A DNA stretch of 53,461 bases from SAR202 cluster bacterium (GTDB taxonomy: Bacteria > Chloroflexota > Dehalococcoidia > Lucifugimonadales > UBA2985): contig VFHP01000020.1 in assembly GCA_009391535.1 (NCBI GenBank), positions 1 to 53,461 on the forward strand, read 5' to 3'. The notes beneath the pieces were generated by a model. That model was not told the origin of the DNA. It made no database searches and saw only the letters and a program-made list of their open reading frames with translations. Shown here piece after piece: positions 1 through 8,779 of this stretch (position 1 is its first letter; every line of letters begins with the position of its first letter). The translations under genes and the position numbers were made by a program.

Positions 1-2
1 TC

Positions 3-80
3 TTACAGGCACCTGGTCCTAGGATAGCAAATGCAGTTGAAGAGCTTAATAGGATTATATCTGAAGCCACATTCGAATAA
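3..80 (+). CDS. ABC importer substrate-binding protein, C-terminal end (partial)
   Basis: Only the last 25 residues and the stop codon are in the window. The GPRIANAVEELNRII stretch resembles the C-terminal helix of BtuF/FepB-type periplasmic binding proteins, which commonly read GPR-hydrophobic-x-GLEELARI. The permease and ATPase of the same transporter class follow within 300 bases, so this is probably the binding protein of one importer operon. The ligand (corrinoid, heme or siderophore) cannot be judged from this fragment. Confidence 0.55.
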   Translation, partial: LQAPGPRIANAVEELNRIISEATFE

Positions 81-141
81 AGGATTGGAATCTACAACGT
101 CTGTAGTCTAGGGAAAAATAATTTATAATAGGAGTTGATTC

Positions 142-282
142 ATGGAAGCATATTGTGTTAAATGCAGAGCCAAGCGAGAAATAAATAACTCACAATCTAT
201 AACTATGAAAAACGGTCGTCCGGCCACCCAGGGGGTGTGTGGCACTTGTGGTACCAAGGTTTTCCGTATAGGTAAATCGTAG
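142..282 (+). CDS. DUF5679 zinc-ribbon small protein
   Basis: This is a 46-residue protein with two CxxC pairs (C5-V-K-C8 and C33-G-T-C36) separated by a basic segment containing KNGRPA. That is the layout of the DUF5679 family, a tiny zinc-ribbon protein of unknown function that I associate with Chloroflexota and a few other phyla. The ATG is preceded by GGAG with about 7 bases of spacing, so it is probably translated. It sits between the binding-protein gene and the permease gene of an ABC importer and may be cotranscribed. Zinc binding is inferred from the four cysteines; I assign no molecular role. Confidence 0.8.
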   Translation: MEAYCVKCRAKREINNSQSITMKNGRPATQGVCGTCGTKVFRIGKS

Positions 283-348
283 GACAGATAAAATATGCAA
301 GGGTGAATCTTTGCATGTGTGCTAATTTAATTTAACAAGGATATTCAA

Positions 349-1323
349 GTGAATAAACTGACCCTGACTTTGGGTGGTTTGTGCGTTTTGTTCATGGTGG
401 GTATTTTTATCGGGATTTTTCTTGGACCAACCAGTATGCCCTTTAGAGATTTCTGGGATGCTGTTGTATTTCAAAAGGACGGTCCCCACTCGGTAATTAT
501 TTGGGATCTAAGACTACCCAGAGTCATAGCTGCTATGCTTGTTGGTATGTCGTTGGGTGTTGCTGGGGCAATGATACAATTATCTACCCGAAATCCTTTA
601 GGTGATCCACAAATTTTCGGAGTTTCAGGTGGCGCAGCGATAATTCAAGCTTTGGGATTTGCGGGGGTTGTGACATTTTCCGGGTTCAGTTTTGTTGTCA
701 CATCTGCTGCAGCCGCTCTGATAGGTTCCATTTTCATATCCTTGATATCTTCTCGAAAAGATATAGGGCAAGCTCGATTAGCGCTAATAGGAATATCTGT
801 ATCTGCAATAAGCGTTGCAATTTCGGTGGGCATACTTGTTCATTCAAGAGTTTTTACACAACAATCTTTAGTCTTCATAAGTGGAAGTTTTGCCAATCGG
901 GGTTGGCATGATGTAATGCCCGCCTTACCGATAATAGCATTAGGAATGATATTGGCATTTTCTATTTCGGGTAGGTTAAATATTCTAATATTAGGGGATA
1001 GTATTGCCCGTAACATGGGTTCTTCCCCAGAAACTACTCGCATTATATCTTTTGGAGCAGCAGGCATTTTGTCAGGCGTGGCTGTAGCTATAGGAGGTCT
1101 CATAGGATTTGTAGGGCTATTGACTCCTTATATAGTGAGATTGTTTGTTGGCAATGATTCTCGCGTTTTAGTCCTGTTTTCTGCTTTTGTAGGTTCCATT
1201 TTAGTTTTATTTGCTGATCAGGTCGCAAGACTAGCTTTAATGCCGTCTGAGATTCCAGTAGGCATGGTTACTACACTGATAGGGGCCCCATTAATGATAG
1301 TGATTGCTAGGCGTATATTATGA
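349..1323 (+). CDS. FecCD/BtuC-family ABC transporter permease
   Basis: This is the membrane permease of an importer for iron-siderophore, heme or corrinoid. The 324 residues have many hydrophobic helices and the family signatures: LRLPRV at 54-59 followed by a glycine-rich helix, RNPLGDP at 81-87, and GLIGFVGLLTPYIVR at 250-264, just after the cytoplasmic coupling region. In the last motif a tyrosine replaces the histidine often seen after the proline. Translation starts at GTG behind AACAAGGA. The stop overlaps the start of the ATPase gene by four bases (ATGA), so the two are translationally coupled. The substrate is not determined. Confidence 0.9.
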   Translation: MNKLTLTLGGLCVLFMVGIFIGIFLGPTSMPFRDFWDAVVFQKDGPHSVIIWDLRLPRVIAAMLVGMSLGVAGAMIQLSTRNPLGDPQIFGVSGGAAIIQALGFAGVVTFSGFSFVVTSAAAALIGSIFISLISSRKDIGQARLALIGISVSAISVAISVGILVHSRVFTQQSLVFISGSFANRGWHDVMPALPIIALGMILAFSISGRLNILILGDSIARNMGSSPETTRIISFGAAGILSGVAVAIGGLIGFVGLLTPYIVRLFVGNDSRVLVLFSAFVGSILVLFADQVARLALMPSEIPVGMVTTLIGAPLMIVIARRIL

Positions 1324-2024
1324 GAATATCAGTAGAAAATGTAGGGTTTTATATATCTACAAAACCTATAATTGAAAACGTAACTCTGATGATTCAAACA
1401 GGTTCGTTCAAGTGTTTGGTAGGAATCAATGGTTCCGGAAAAAGTACTTTGTTTAACTTGATTTGTGGTGATATAACTTTTGAAAATGGTTTTATATCAG
1501 TCCAAGATGACTCAGGATCAAGGGATGAATCGCTACCCCTTAATGTCAATGATTTCATAGCCATCATACCTCAGCATATTGAAGATCCTCCTAATTTACT
1601 GGTGAGTGATGTCATTAAATTATCTAGGTTTAAACCGGACAGTGGTATAGCGTGGCAACTGTCGCAAGAGGACAAAGAAGCTATAAATGAGGCTATAAAT
1701 AAATGTGATATTCACAGATTTCTAAATAGGCGATTTGAATCCCTGTCTGGCGGCGAAAAGCAACGGGTGTGGTTAGCTTTCTGTTTAGCACAACAAAAAC
1801 CACTGTTATTGCTAGATGAATCGCTTAGTTCTTTAGATTTTTTTACAAAACACGACTATTGTGGATTCCTTAAAGAATTAGTTGTAGAGGGTAAGGGGGT
1901 GCTCTTGGTAACACATGATATAGAATTAGCTAGACAATACGCTGATACGATTGCGGTTTTAAATAAAGGTAAGATTGTTTTTGATGGAAATCCTAGAGAT
2001 TTCGAGTATGAGTTTATGAGATAG
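1320..2024 (+). CDS. FecE/BtuD-type ABC transporter ATP-binding protein
   Basis: This is the cytoplasmic ATPase that powers the adjacent FecCD-type permease. The 234 residues show Walker A GINGSGKST (35-43), a Q-loop around IIPQH (82-86), the signature LSGGEKQR (142-149), Walker B LLLLDE (162-167) and the switch histidine in LVTHD near 198. Length and spacing are normal for the family. It overlaps the permease by ATGA. A gap of 124 bases separates it from trpG, so the importer operon probably ends here. As with the permease, the ligand could be a corrinoid, heme or an iron-siderophore. Confidence 0.9.
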   Translation: MRISVENVGFYISTKPIIENVTLMIQTGSFKCLVGINGSGKSTLFNLICGDITFENGFISVQDDSGSRDESLPLNVNDFIAIIPQHIEDPPNLLVSDVIKLSRFKPDSGIAWQLSQEDKEAINEAINKCDIHRFLNRRFESLSGGEKQRVWLAFCLAQQKPLLLLDESLSSLDFFTKHDYCGFLKELVVEGKGVLLVTHDIELARQYADTIAVLNKGKIVFDGNPRDFEYEFMR

Positions 2025-2078
2025 ATTCGATTCAAGAATTCTCTGTCACTCTTAAATAAACTCAGTTGTAGACACATC

Positions 2079-2107
2079 TTCCAAAGTAGTCGTGCTAGAT
2101 GTAGAAT
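2079..2107 (+). promoter_or_regulatory. Possible sigma-70 promoter for the trp genes
   Basis: TTCCAA (2079-2084) and TAGAAT (2102-2107) are separated by 17 bases, 42 bases upstream of trpG. The -35 matches only in part. No Trp-codon-rich leader ORF, TRAP-like repeat or trpE remnant is visible in this gap. Confidence 0.3.
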
Positions 2108-2148
2108 AAGCCGTAAGTTTTAGTTCATTCCATAAAGTTGTAGAAAAC

Positions 2149-2712
2149 ATGATTTTATTATTAGATAATTACGATAGCTTCACCTACAATTTATATCAGT
2201 ATCTTTCCGAACTCGGTGCGGAGGTCGAAGTATACCGGAACGACCAAATTACTTTGGCAGAAGTGGAAAAAATGGATCCCGAGAAGATAGTTATATCCCC
2301 TGGTCCTTGTACTCCCAAAGAGGCAGGAATATCAAATGATTTGGTTAGACTGTTTGAGGGAAGAGTTCCCATACTGGGTGTCTGTTTGGGTCACCAGTGT
2401 ATAGGTTATGCGTATGGGGGTACTGTAGATAGGGCCGGGGAGATAATGCATGGTAAAACATCCATGATTCATCATTACGGTACAGGCTTATTTCAGGGTC
2501 TGCCGAATCCGTTCCAGGCAATAAGATATCATTCTCTTGCTTTGTATAAGCAGGATTTGCCCGAGGATCTAGAAATTACCGCTTGGACAGATAATGGATT
2601 GATAATGGGGGTAAAACATAAAACGTATCAAGTTGAAGGTGTGCAATTTCATCCAGAATCAATTTTAACTTTGTGCGGGAAAGATCTGTTAAAAAACTTT
2701 CTGGATATGTGA
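2149..2712 (+). CDS. trpG: Anthranilate synthase component II (glutamine amidotransferase)
   Basis: It releases ammonia from glutamine for anthranilate synthase, and in many bacteria the same subunit (TrpG/PabA) also serves aminodeoxychorismate synthase. The class I amidotransferase fold is clear in 187 residues: DNYDSFTYN at 6-14, the oxyanion loop SPGPCTP near 50-56, the nucleophile Cys79 in GVCLGHQ, and His168/Glu170 in HPES. It leads a trpGDCFB run, but no trpE lies beside it; the gap upstream is only 124 bases and holds no trpE remnant. The catalytic partner must be encoded elsewhere. Confidence 0.93.
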   Translation: MILLLDNYDSFTYNLYQYLSELGAEVEVYRNDQITLAEVEKMDPEKIVISPGPCTPKEAGISNDLVRLFEGRVPILGVCLGHQCIGYAYGGTVDRAGEIMHGKTSMIHHYGTGLFQGLPNPFQAIRYHSLALYKQDLPEDLEITAWTDNGLIMGVKHKTYQVEGVQFHPESILTLCGKDLLKNFLDM

Positions 2713-2782
2713 ACTTATTTAGTGAAATCACCAGATTTATTTATGTTTGCACTGAGCTCTAGTAAAAAATAAAGGTAATGAC

Positions 2783-3805
2783 ATGATTCAAGAAGCAATA
2801 TCTAAGCTCGTAGAAGGTCACGACATCTCCGAACTGGAAGCGGGTAAAGTAATGGAAGAGATAATGACGGGAGAGTCATTGCCGTCACAATTCGGAGCTT
2901 TTGTTACCGCATTGAGAATCAAGGGGGAAACACCAGAAGAAATAGCCGGCATGGCACGCGTAATGCAAAGTAAGGCGTTACAGGTTAAATTGAATCAGGA
3001 TTTAAAAGTCGTTGACACTTGTGGCACCGGAGGAGATGGATCCAACACAATTAATATTTCTACCATTTCCGCGCTGGTGGTAGCTGGAGCAGGTTTGAAG
3101 GTTGCGAAACACGGGAACAGATCTATCACAAGCGCGTGTGGTAGCGCTGACGTTTTAGAATCATCGGGAGTGAAAATAGACCTGGATCCTGATGGAGTAA
3201 GAAAATGCATAGAAGACGTGGGAATAGGATTTATGTTTGCTCCAATTTTCCACCCTGCCATGAAATATGCTGGTCCCCACAGGAGAGAAATAGGTATAAG
3301 AACTGTATTCAATATATTAGGACCATTGACAAACCCGGCTGGCGTGAGCAGACAAGTTCTGGGTGTGGCAGACGAGTCTCTAGGGGAGAAAATGGCAGCG
3401 GTTCTAGACATTTTGGGCTCTCAGAAATCTCTAGTGGTTAACAGTCAGGATGGTTTGGACGAAATATCTATATGTGGAGATACTAATGTTTGGGAATTGA
3501 GTGATGGCCGTATTTCTGCCTATAAAATATCTCCTGAAGGCTTAGGATTCAGGAGGGTTTCTCCAGAAGCGATCAAGGTTAATACAATCGAGGAAAACCT
3601 GTCTGCGCTTAACAGTGTTTTAGCTGGTGAGAAAGGGCCTTATCGAGATGTAGTATTGGTGAATGCAGCAGCAGCACTTTTGATAGGTGAGAAAGTCAAT
3701 AGTTTGGAAGACGGTGTTGGTTTAGCTGCTGAATCTATAGATAGTGGTTGTGCCTTGACTACTTTGCTTGATTTTGTGAAAACTAGTCAAAAACTTTCGG
3801 CATAG
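2783..3805 (+). CDS. trpD: Anthranilate phosphoribosyltransferase
   Basis: It transfers the phosphoribosyl group of PRPP to anthranilate, the second committed step of tryptophan synthesis. The 340-residue length is standard for a stand-alone TrpD. The PRPP-binding loop GTGGDGSNT is at 81-89. KHGNRSITSACGSADVLE follows near 110-127, and the anthranilate-site region HPAMKYAGPHRREIG is near 155-170. RBS-like AAAGGTAATG precedes the ATG. It sits 70 bases after trpG and 17 bases before trpC. Confidence 0.95.
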   Translation: MIQEAISKLVEGHDISELEAGKVMEEIMTGESLPSQFGAFVTALRIKGETPEEIAGMARVMQSKALQVKLNQDLKVVDTCGTGGDGSNTINISTISALVVAGAGLKVAKHGNRSITSACGSADVLESSGVKIDLDPDGVRKCIEDVGIGFMFAPIFHPAMKYAGPHRREIGIRTVFNILGPLTNPAGVSRQVLGVADESLGEKMAAVLDILGSQKSLVVNSQDGLDEISICGDTNVWELSDGRISAYKISPEGLGFRRVSPEAIKVNTIEENLSALNSVLAGEKGPYRDVVLVNAAAALLIGEKVNSLEDGVGLAAESIDSGCALTTLLDFVKTSQKLSA

Positions 3806-3822
3806 GTTACAAGGAATTAAAG

Positions 3823-4611
3823 TTGACTATTTTAAATACCATCGTAGATAGCAAACTAGATGAACTTGAGAAATCCAAGGTTGAAAAACCTTTTGGTGAA
3901 CTAGAAAAAGCTATAAAATTGATGCCCAATCCTCTCAACCTTTCTGGATCTTTAATGGGGGGCAATACTAGGCTGATAGCTGAAACAAAGAAGGCGTCAC
4001 CATCGAAAGGTCTCCTTCGCTCTGATTACGACCCCGTTGTCCTGGCCAGATCTTATGCTGACAATGGGGCAGCTGCAATATCAGTATTAACTGAAACAGC
4101 TCATTTCCAAGGTAGTTTAGACCACATGATAGCGGTAAAAAAGAGCTTGTTAGATAAAAACCTGCCTGTTTTACGGAAAGACTTCGTTTTTGATGAGTAT
4201 CAAGTATATGAAGCGCGGGCTTATGGAGCAGACGCAATTCTTTTGATTGTAGCTATTTTATCTCCTGATTTACTGTCGGAACTTTTGCAAAAATGCCAGC
4301 AGTTATGGGTACAGGCGTTGGTGGAAGTTCATGATGAAAACGAATTAGAAATAGCACTAATGTCCGGAGCCGAGATTATAGGCATAAACAATCGCGATTT
4401 GAGAACTTTCCACACCGATATTGCCGTGACTGAGAAACTTTCTACTATGGTTCCTGACGGGAAAATAATCGTTAGTGAGAGTGGCATACATTCGCGGGAG
4501 GATATTATACGGTTAGGGAATATAGGGATCGACGCAGTTTTAATTGGCGAAGCATTGGTAACTTCGGATAATCCGGGAAATAAAGTTGCAGAATTACTCA
4601 AGGACATCTAG
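3823..4611 (+). CDS. trpC: Indole-3-glycerol phosphate synthase
   Basis: It closes the indole ring, converting CdRP to indole-3-glycerol phosphate. The 262-residue TIM barrel shows the family motifs ETKKASPSKG near 54, the catalytic lysine in LRKDFVFDEYQ near 118, IGINNRDL near 189 and SESGIHSREDI near 218. The chosen start is TTG, preceded by AAGGA at 7 bases. An upstream ATG is not available. It is a stand-alone gene, not fused to trpF, and lies tightly between trpD and trpF. Confidence 0.95.
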   Translation: MTILNTIVDSKLDELEKSKVEKPFGELEKAIKLMPNPLNLSGSLMGGNTRLIAETKKASPSKGLLRSDYDPVVLARSYADNGAAAISVLTETAHFQGSLDHMIAVKKSLLDKNLPVLRKDFVFDEYQVYEARAYGADAILLIVAILSPDLLSELLQKCQQLWVQALVEVHDENELEIALMSGAEIIGINNRDLRTFHTDIAVTEKLSTMVPDGKIIVSESGIHSREDIIRLGNIGIDAVLIGEALVTSDNPGNKVAELLKDI

Positions 4612-4647
4612 GATTCTTGGGCTGAGTTCAGTTTAGGTAGACAATAT

Positions 4648-5313
4648 ATGACTAAAGTAAAAATTTGTGGTATCAGCAAGGTGGAAAATGCTCAAGCAGC
4701 AGTAGATGCTGGAGCAGATTTTATTGGAATTGTTTTCGAGCCAAACAGCAGGAGATGTGTAGAGACAGAAAAGGCAAGAAACATAATAGAATCCACAAGA
4801 ATTGGAAACAGAACCGAAAAAGTGCAGTGGGTAGGTGTGTTCGCTAATCAATCAGTGGAAGAAGTCAATGGAATAGTTGAATATTGTGGCATTGATGTGG
4901 TGCAACTGTCAGGTAAAGAATCACCTCAATACTGTGCTCAGATGATACGTCCAGTGGTTAAGGTTATACATATTGGATTGGATGCTGATCAAGTTTCTTT
5001 GACCGAAATCAGGAACGGTATATCGTCATATGAAACGGCAGAGTGTTCCTACATGTTGGATACTTTCAAAAAGGGGGTATTGGGTGGTACTGGGCAAGTT
5101 TTTAATTGGGATATTGCAAAAGTGTTGTCTAAAGAAAGACTTTTATTCTTGGCAGGCGGCTTGAATATTGATAATGTGTCGGAGGCCATATCTAAAGTTA
5201 GACCTTGGGGACTAGATGTTTCTAGTGGCGTGGAAAGTGACGGTCAAAAAGACTCGAGTAAAATACATGCATTCATCAACAAGATTCGACAAATTGATAG
5301 CAATGGGGCATAA
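4648..5313 (+). CDS. trpF: Phosphoribosylanthranilate isomerase
   Basis: It performs the Amadori rearrangement of PRA to CdRP. The 221-residue TIM barrel carries the N-terminal KICGIS with the catalytic Cys7, GADFIGIVF near 23, the catalytic aspartate in MLDTFKKGVLGGTGQVFNW near 130, LAGGLN near 165 and GLDVSSGVES near 188. Order and spacing are typical of monofunctional TrpF. It lies between trpC and trpB, separated from each by about 35 bases. Confidence 0.95.
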   Translation: MTKVKICGISKVENAQAAVDAGADFIGIVFEPNSRRCVETEKARNIIESTRIGNRTEKVQWVGVFANQSVEEVNGIVEYCGIDVVQLSGKESPQYCAQMIRPVVKVIHIGLDADQVSLTEIRNGISSYETAECSYMLDTFKKGVLGGTGQVFNWDIAKVLSKERLLFLAGGLNIDNVSEAISKVRPWGLDVSSGVESDGQKDSSKIHAFINKIRQIDSNGA

Positions 5314-5345
5314 AATCAATTATGAATATTGATTACAGGTAAATT

Positions 5346-6545
5346 ATGGATACGATTGATCAGAAAGTTCCAGATTCAAACGGCCATTTCGGTGAACATG
5401 GAGGAAGATTTGTTCCAGAAACACTGATGGTTGCATTGGAGGAGTTGGATTATGAATATACAAAATCGAAAAATGATGAAAAATTTCAAACTCAACTGGA
5501 TTGGTATTTAAAGAACTATGCAGGCAGGGAAACACCAATGTACTTTGCAAGAAACCTGAGCGAACATTGCGGTGGTGCTCGTATATATTTAAAGAGAGAA
5601 GATTTGGCTCATACCGGAGCACACAAGATAAATAACGCTATAGGTCAAGCATTATTGGCTAAGAGGATGGGTAAGAAGAGGATAATAGCTGAAACAGGCG
5701 CTGGTCAACATGGTGTTGCGACAGCGACGGTTTGTGCAATGCTTGGAATGGAATGCTTGGTATACATGGGAGAAGAGGATATTAAGAGGCAGTCAATAAA
5801 TGTGTATCGTATGCAGTTGTTAGGGGCAGAAGTGATATCCGTTAGTTCTGGCAGCAAAACGCTCAAAGACGCTATAAATGAGGCAATAAGAGATTGGGTA
5901 ACCAATGTGGATTCGACATATTATTTGATAGGCAGTGCTGTTGGACCTCATCCGTATCCGGTGATGGTCAGGGATTTTCAGTCGGTAATAGGTAATGAAT
6001 CAAGAGAACAAATGTTAAGAATAGAGGGCAGATTGCCAGACTATGCGATTGCATGTGTAGGCGGAGGGAGCAATGCTATAGGTTTATTTTATCCATTCAT
6101 TGAAGACACCTCAGTCAAACTGATTGGTGTTGAAGCTGCAGGCGAAGGTGTTGATACTAACAAACACTCAGCTACTCTTACTGCCGGGACGCCAGGGGTG
6201 CTGCATGGAGCTATGTCATATTTGCTACAAGACCAAGATGGTCAAGTTATGGAGACACATAGTATTTCAGCGGGATTAGACTATCCTGGAGTTGGCCCAG
6301 AGCACAGTTATCTTAAAGATATAGGTAGAACTAAATATGTAGGGGTTACTGATAAGGAAGCTTTGCAGGGTTTTAATTTGCTTTCGTTCAAAGAAGGCAT
6401 AATACCTGCGTTGGAACCATCACATGCTATCTATTATGTGAGTCAACTTGCCTCTGCATTAAATGAGGAAAACATTATTCTTATGTGTTTGAGTGGCAGA
6501 GGCGATAAAGATGTAGAAACGGTAGCCCATCTGTCTCTAGGATAG
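5346..6545 (+). CDS. trpB: Tryptophan synthase beta chain
   Basis: This PLP enzyme joins indole and serine to make tryptophan. The 399 residues match TrpB1-type chains: [14 protein letters not shown] at the N terminus, the PLP lysine in HTGAHKINN near 88, the catalytic glutamate in [12 protein letters not shown] near 111, and the phosphate loop GGGSNAIG near 233. The usual asparagine before HTGAHK is alanine here (DLAHTGAHK). A TrpB1 chain normally pairs with TrpA, but trpA does not follow. Homoserine kinase is next, so the alpha subunit must be encoded elsewhere or be absent. Confidence 0.95.
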   Translation: MDTIDQKVPDSNGHFGEHGGRFVPETLMVALEELDYEYTKSKNDEKFQTQLDWYLKNYAGRETPMYFARNLSEHCGGARIYLKREDLAHTGAHKINNAIGQALLAKRMGKKRIIAETGAGQHGVATATVCAMLGMECLVYMGEEDIKRQSINVYRMQLLGAEVISVSSGSKTLKDAINEAIRDWVTNVDSTYYLIGSAVGPHPYPVMVRDFQSVIGNESREQMLRIEGRLPDYAIACVGGGSNAIGLFYPFIEDTSVKLIGVEAAGEGVDTNKHSATLTAGTPGVLHGAMSYLLQDQDGQVMETHSISAGLDYPGVGPEHSYLKDIGRTKYVGVTDKEALQGFNLLSFKEGIIPALEPSHAIYYVSQLASALNEENIILMCLSGRGDKDVETVAHLSLG

Positions 6546-6596
6546 ATGGAGATACATTTCCTTGAATTGAATTAGACGCGATTGTATACTCCGCAT

Positions 6597-7523
6597 ATGA
6601 AAACGAATCAGGTTACAGTTCGCATCCCTGCTACTACGGCAAATCTAGGGCCTGGCTATGACTGTATAGGTATGGCGCTAGACTGGTGGAATGAGATTAG
6701 CATTAAGGTTTCGGATAGACCAAATGTTTCGATAATCGGAGAAGGAAACAGGGAGTTAAGTCTAGCCGAAGACAACTTGGTTTATAGAGCTGCCGGGGAA
6801 CTTCTTAAACGAGTTAAGGAAAACAACCAATCATTAGATATCACGTGTCACAATAAAATACCATTGGCTAGAGGATTGGGGAGTAGCGCCGCTGCGATCG
6901 TAGGAGGACTATTTGCTGCGAATGCTGTGTGCGGGGATTTGCTTGACCAAGATGAATTACTGGGGCTAGCTGTGGAAATGGAAGGACATTGTGACAATGT
7001 TGCACCTGCTTTATTGGGGGGCTGCCAGATAGTCGTGAAGGATGGGGAAAAGGTTTTTTGTAGTACTGTGAATTTAACGAAGGACATTGATGTAATCATT
7101 TTCGTTCCTGACCAACCTATGAGCACAGAAGAGGGGCGAGCTTTATTACCAAAAGAAATTTCCCGAGAGGATGCGGTTTATAACATAGGTAGATTTGGAA
7201 TGCTGGTTAATTCTTTATCGAGCGGCAATTTGGAGAATCTATCTATATCTACAAGAGATAGGCTACATCAGCCGTATCGGGAGAAGATATTCCCGGCAAT
7301 GAAATATATAATTAGGTCTGCAAATAATGCCGGAGCCATAGGCGCATTTTTATCAGGCGGTGGTTCTAGCGTTACAGCCTTTGCTACTTCAAGGACTATG
7401 ACAATAGGTTACGAAATGGCAGATGTAGCTGATAAAATTGGCATCCCAGGGACATTGAAGGTTACTAAACCTTCAATGTTGGGATCACACGTAGTAGCCG
7501 ACGATAATGAATTAAAGCAGTGA
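6597..7523 (+). CDS. thrB: Homoserine kinase
   Basis: This GHMP-family kinase phosphorylates homoserine on the way to threonine. It shows the N-terminal [17 protein letters not shown], the ATP loop [16 protein letters not shown] near residue 90, and the C-terminal [10 protein letters not shown] loop. I place the start at ATG 6597, which matches the usual beginning of the family. A TTG at 6582 would add five residues, and neither start has a convincing Shine-Dalgarno sequence. The stop overlaps the GTG of the aspartokinase gene (GTGA), so the two are coupled. Confidence 0.93.
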   Translation: MKTNQVTVRIPATTANLGPGYDCIGMALDWWNEISIKVSDRPNVSIIGEGNRELSLAEDNLVYRAAGELLKRVKENNQSLDITCHNKIPLARGLGSSAAAIVGGLFAANAVCGDLLDQDELLGLAVEMEGHCDNVAPALLGGCQIVVKDGEKVFCSTVNLTKDIDVIIFVPDQPMSTEEGRALLPKEISREDAVYNIGRFGMLVNSLSSGNLENLSISTRDRLHQPYREKIFPAMKYIIRSANNAGAIGAFLSGGGSSVTAFATSRTMTIGYEMADVADKIGIPGTLKVTKPSMLGSHVVADDNELKQ

Positions 7524-8254
7524 GCAATATGGGCAAACTAATTGTACAAAAATATGGCGGTTCCTCATTGGCGGATAATGTTAGAATAATGTCCGTTGCC
7601 GAACGCATTGTCACTGCTAGTGTTTCAGGTAATCAGATTGTGGTAGTAGTATCTGCAATGGGAAACAGCACTGATGATTTGTTGGCATTGGCTTCTAGCA
7701 TATCGGACAATCCTAACAAAAGAGAGTTGGATGTTTTGCTTTCCACCGGCGAAATGGTTTCTTGCTCTTTGGTTACAATGGCATTAAATTCTCTAGGTCA
7801 TAAAGCAGTCAGTCTTACCGGCGCACAAGCTGGCATAGGTACTGATTCGGAATATAGTCAGGCTAGAATATTAGAGATAGATCCAAGTAGGATGCTAAAA
7901 GAAATAGAAGAAGAGAAAATAGTAGTGGTCACCGGATTCCAAGGGATAGCAGAAGATATGGAAATTACAACGTTGGGTAGAGGCGGTTCTGACACCACGG
8001 CTGTGGCATTGGCAGCGAGCCTCAAAGCAGATATCTGTGAAATATATACTGATGTAGATGGAATATACACTGCTGATCCAAGAGTAGTTCCAGAAGCGCG
8101 CATTTTAGAGGAAATAGGTTATGAGGAGATGATGGAAATGGCAAGTTATGGAGCTAAAATGCATCCTCGGTCCATAGAACTTGCCGCACTATACAATATT
8201 CCGATCAGAGTTACTTCTAGTTTTAGAGATGTTCGTGGAACTTTGATTCATTGA
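7520..8254 (+). CDS. lysC: Aspartokinase, catalytic domain only (split gene)
   Basis: This is the amino-acid kinase domain that phosphorylates aspartate, the entry to lysine, threonine and methionine synthesis. Visible motifs are KYGGSS (11-16), LSTGEM near 75, GRGGSDTTA near 152 and [13 protein letters not shown] near 170. The protein stops after 244 residues at RGTLIH, exactly where the linker to the ACT domains begins in ordinary 400-residue aspartokinases. The ACT part follows in the +1 frame at 8268. The start is GTG overlapping thrB; ATG 7529 is an alternative. The two parts could be subunits of one enzyme, or this could be a frameshifted gene; see the finding. Confidence 0.88.
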   Translation: MSNMGKLIVQKYGGSSLADNVRIMSVAERIVTASVSGNQIVVVVSAMGNSTDDLLALASSISDNPNKRELDVLLSTGEMVSCSLVTMALNSLGHKAVSLTGAQAGIGTDSEYSQARILEIDPSRMLKEIEEEKIVVVTGFQGIAEDMEITTLGRGGSDTTAVALAASLKADICEIYTDVDGIYTADPRVVPEARILEEIGYEEMMEMASYGAKMHPRSIELAALYNIPIRVTSSFRDVRGTLIH

Positions 8255-8267
8255 GATAGAGGTAGTA

Positions 8268-8750
8268 ATGGAAATTAACGACAGAGTACGAGGAATAGCA
8301 CACAACAGGAATGTTGCAAAGATAACGGTTCTTGGAGTACCAGACCAACCAGGCATAGCTGCTGCTATATTTGAACCTTTGTCTGAGGCTGGGATAAGTG
8401 TAGACACGATAGTGCAAAATTCGGGTATAGGCGATTTGGCAGACTTAACATTTACTGTAGGAAGAGAGAACCTACAGAAAGCACTAGATATCGTGCAGAC
8501 TGTTTCGAAAGAGATACAAGCACGAGATTGCTTTGGTAACGCTGGGTTGGGTAATGTTAGCATCATAGGAACCGGCATGCAGAATTATCCAGGCTATGCC
8601 TCCTTGATGTTTCGCTCATTGTATGAAGCTGGCGTAAATATAGAAATGATAACGACTTCAGAAATACGTATCACTTGTATAGTAGATGAAGATAAAGTAG
8701 AGATTGCAGTGCGAGCGTTACATAAGGCATTTAACTTGGAAGCAAAATAG
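8268..8750 (+). CDS. Aspartokinase regulatory (tandem ACT) subunit
   Basis: These 160 residues correspond to the C-terminal regulatory half of aspartokinase. They begin with RVRGIAHNRNVAKITV, then two ACT domains: VPDQPGIAAAIFEPL with DTIVQNSG, and IIGTGMQNYPGYASLMFRSLYEAGVNIEMITTSEIRI-type sequence. The family uses these domains for allosteric inhibition by lysine or threonine and for dimerisation. It has its own ATG with AGAGG six bases upstream. It begins where Bacillus AKII genes have an internal start producing a separate beta subunit. Reading upstream in this frame is open to 8247 (FIEIEVV), which would join smoothly to the catalytic domain if one base were shifted. Confidence 0.85.
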   Translation: MEINDRVRGIAHNRNVAKITVLGVPDQPGIAAAIFEPLSEAGISVDTIVQNSGIGDLADLTFTVGRENLQKALDIVQTVSKEIQARDCFGNAGLGNVSIIGTGMQNYPGYASLMFRSLYEAGVNIEMITTSEIRITCIVDEDKVEIAVRALHKAFNLEAK

Positions 8751-8779
8751 CAATTTTTATCCTGGAGGCAGCTAGTCTT

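Noticed and set aside
840..1103. Long antisense ORFs in the permease gene and similarly inside argF, der, leuB, ilvN, lysS and pyrG
   Set aside because: They lie opposite strongly conserved genes, have no RBS or family motifs, and result from codon bias on the real strand.
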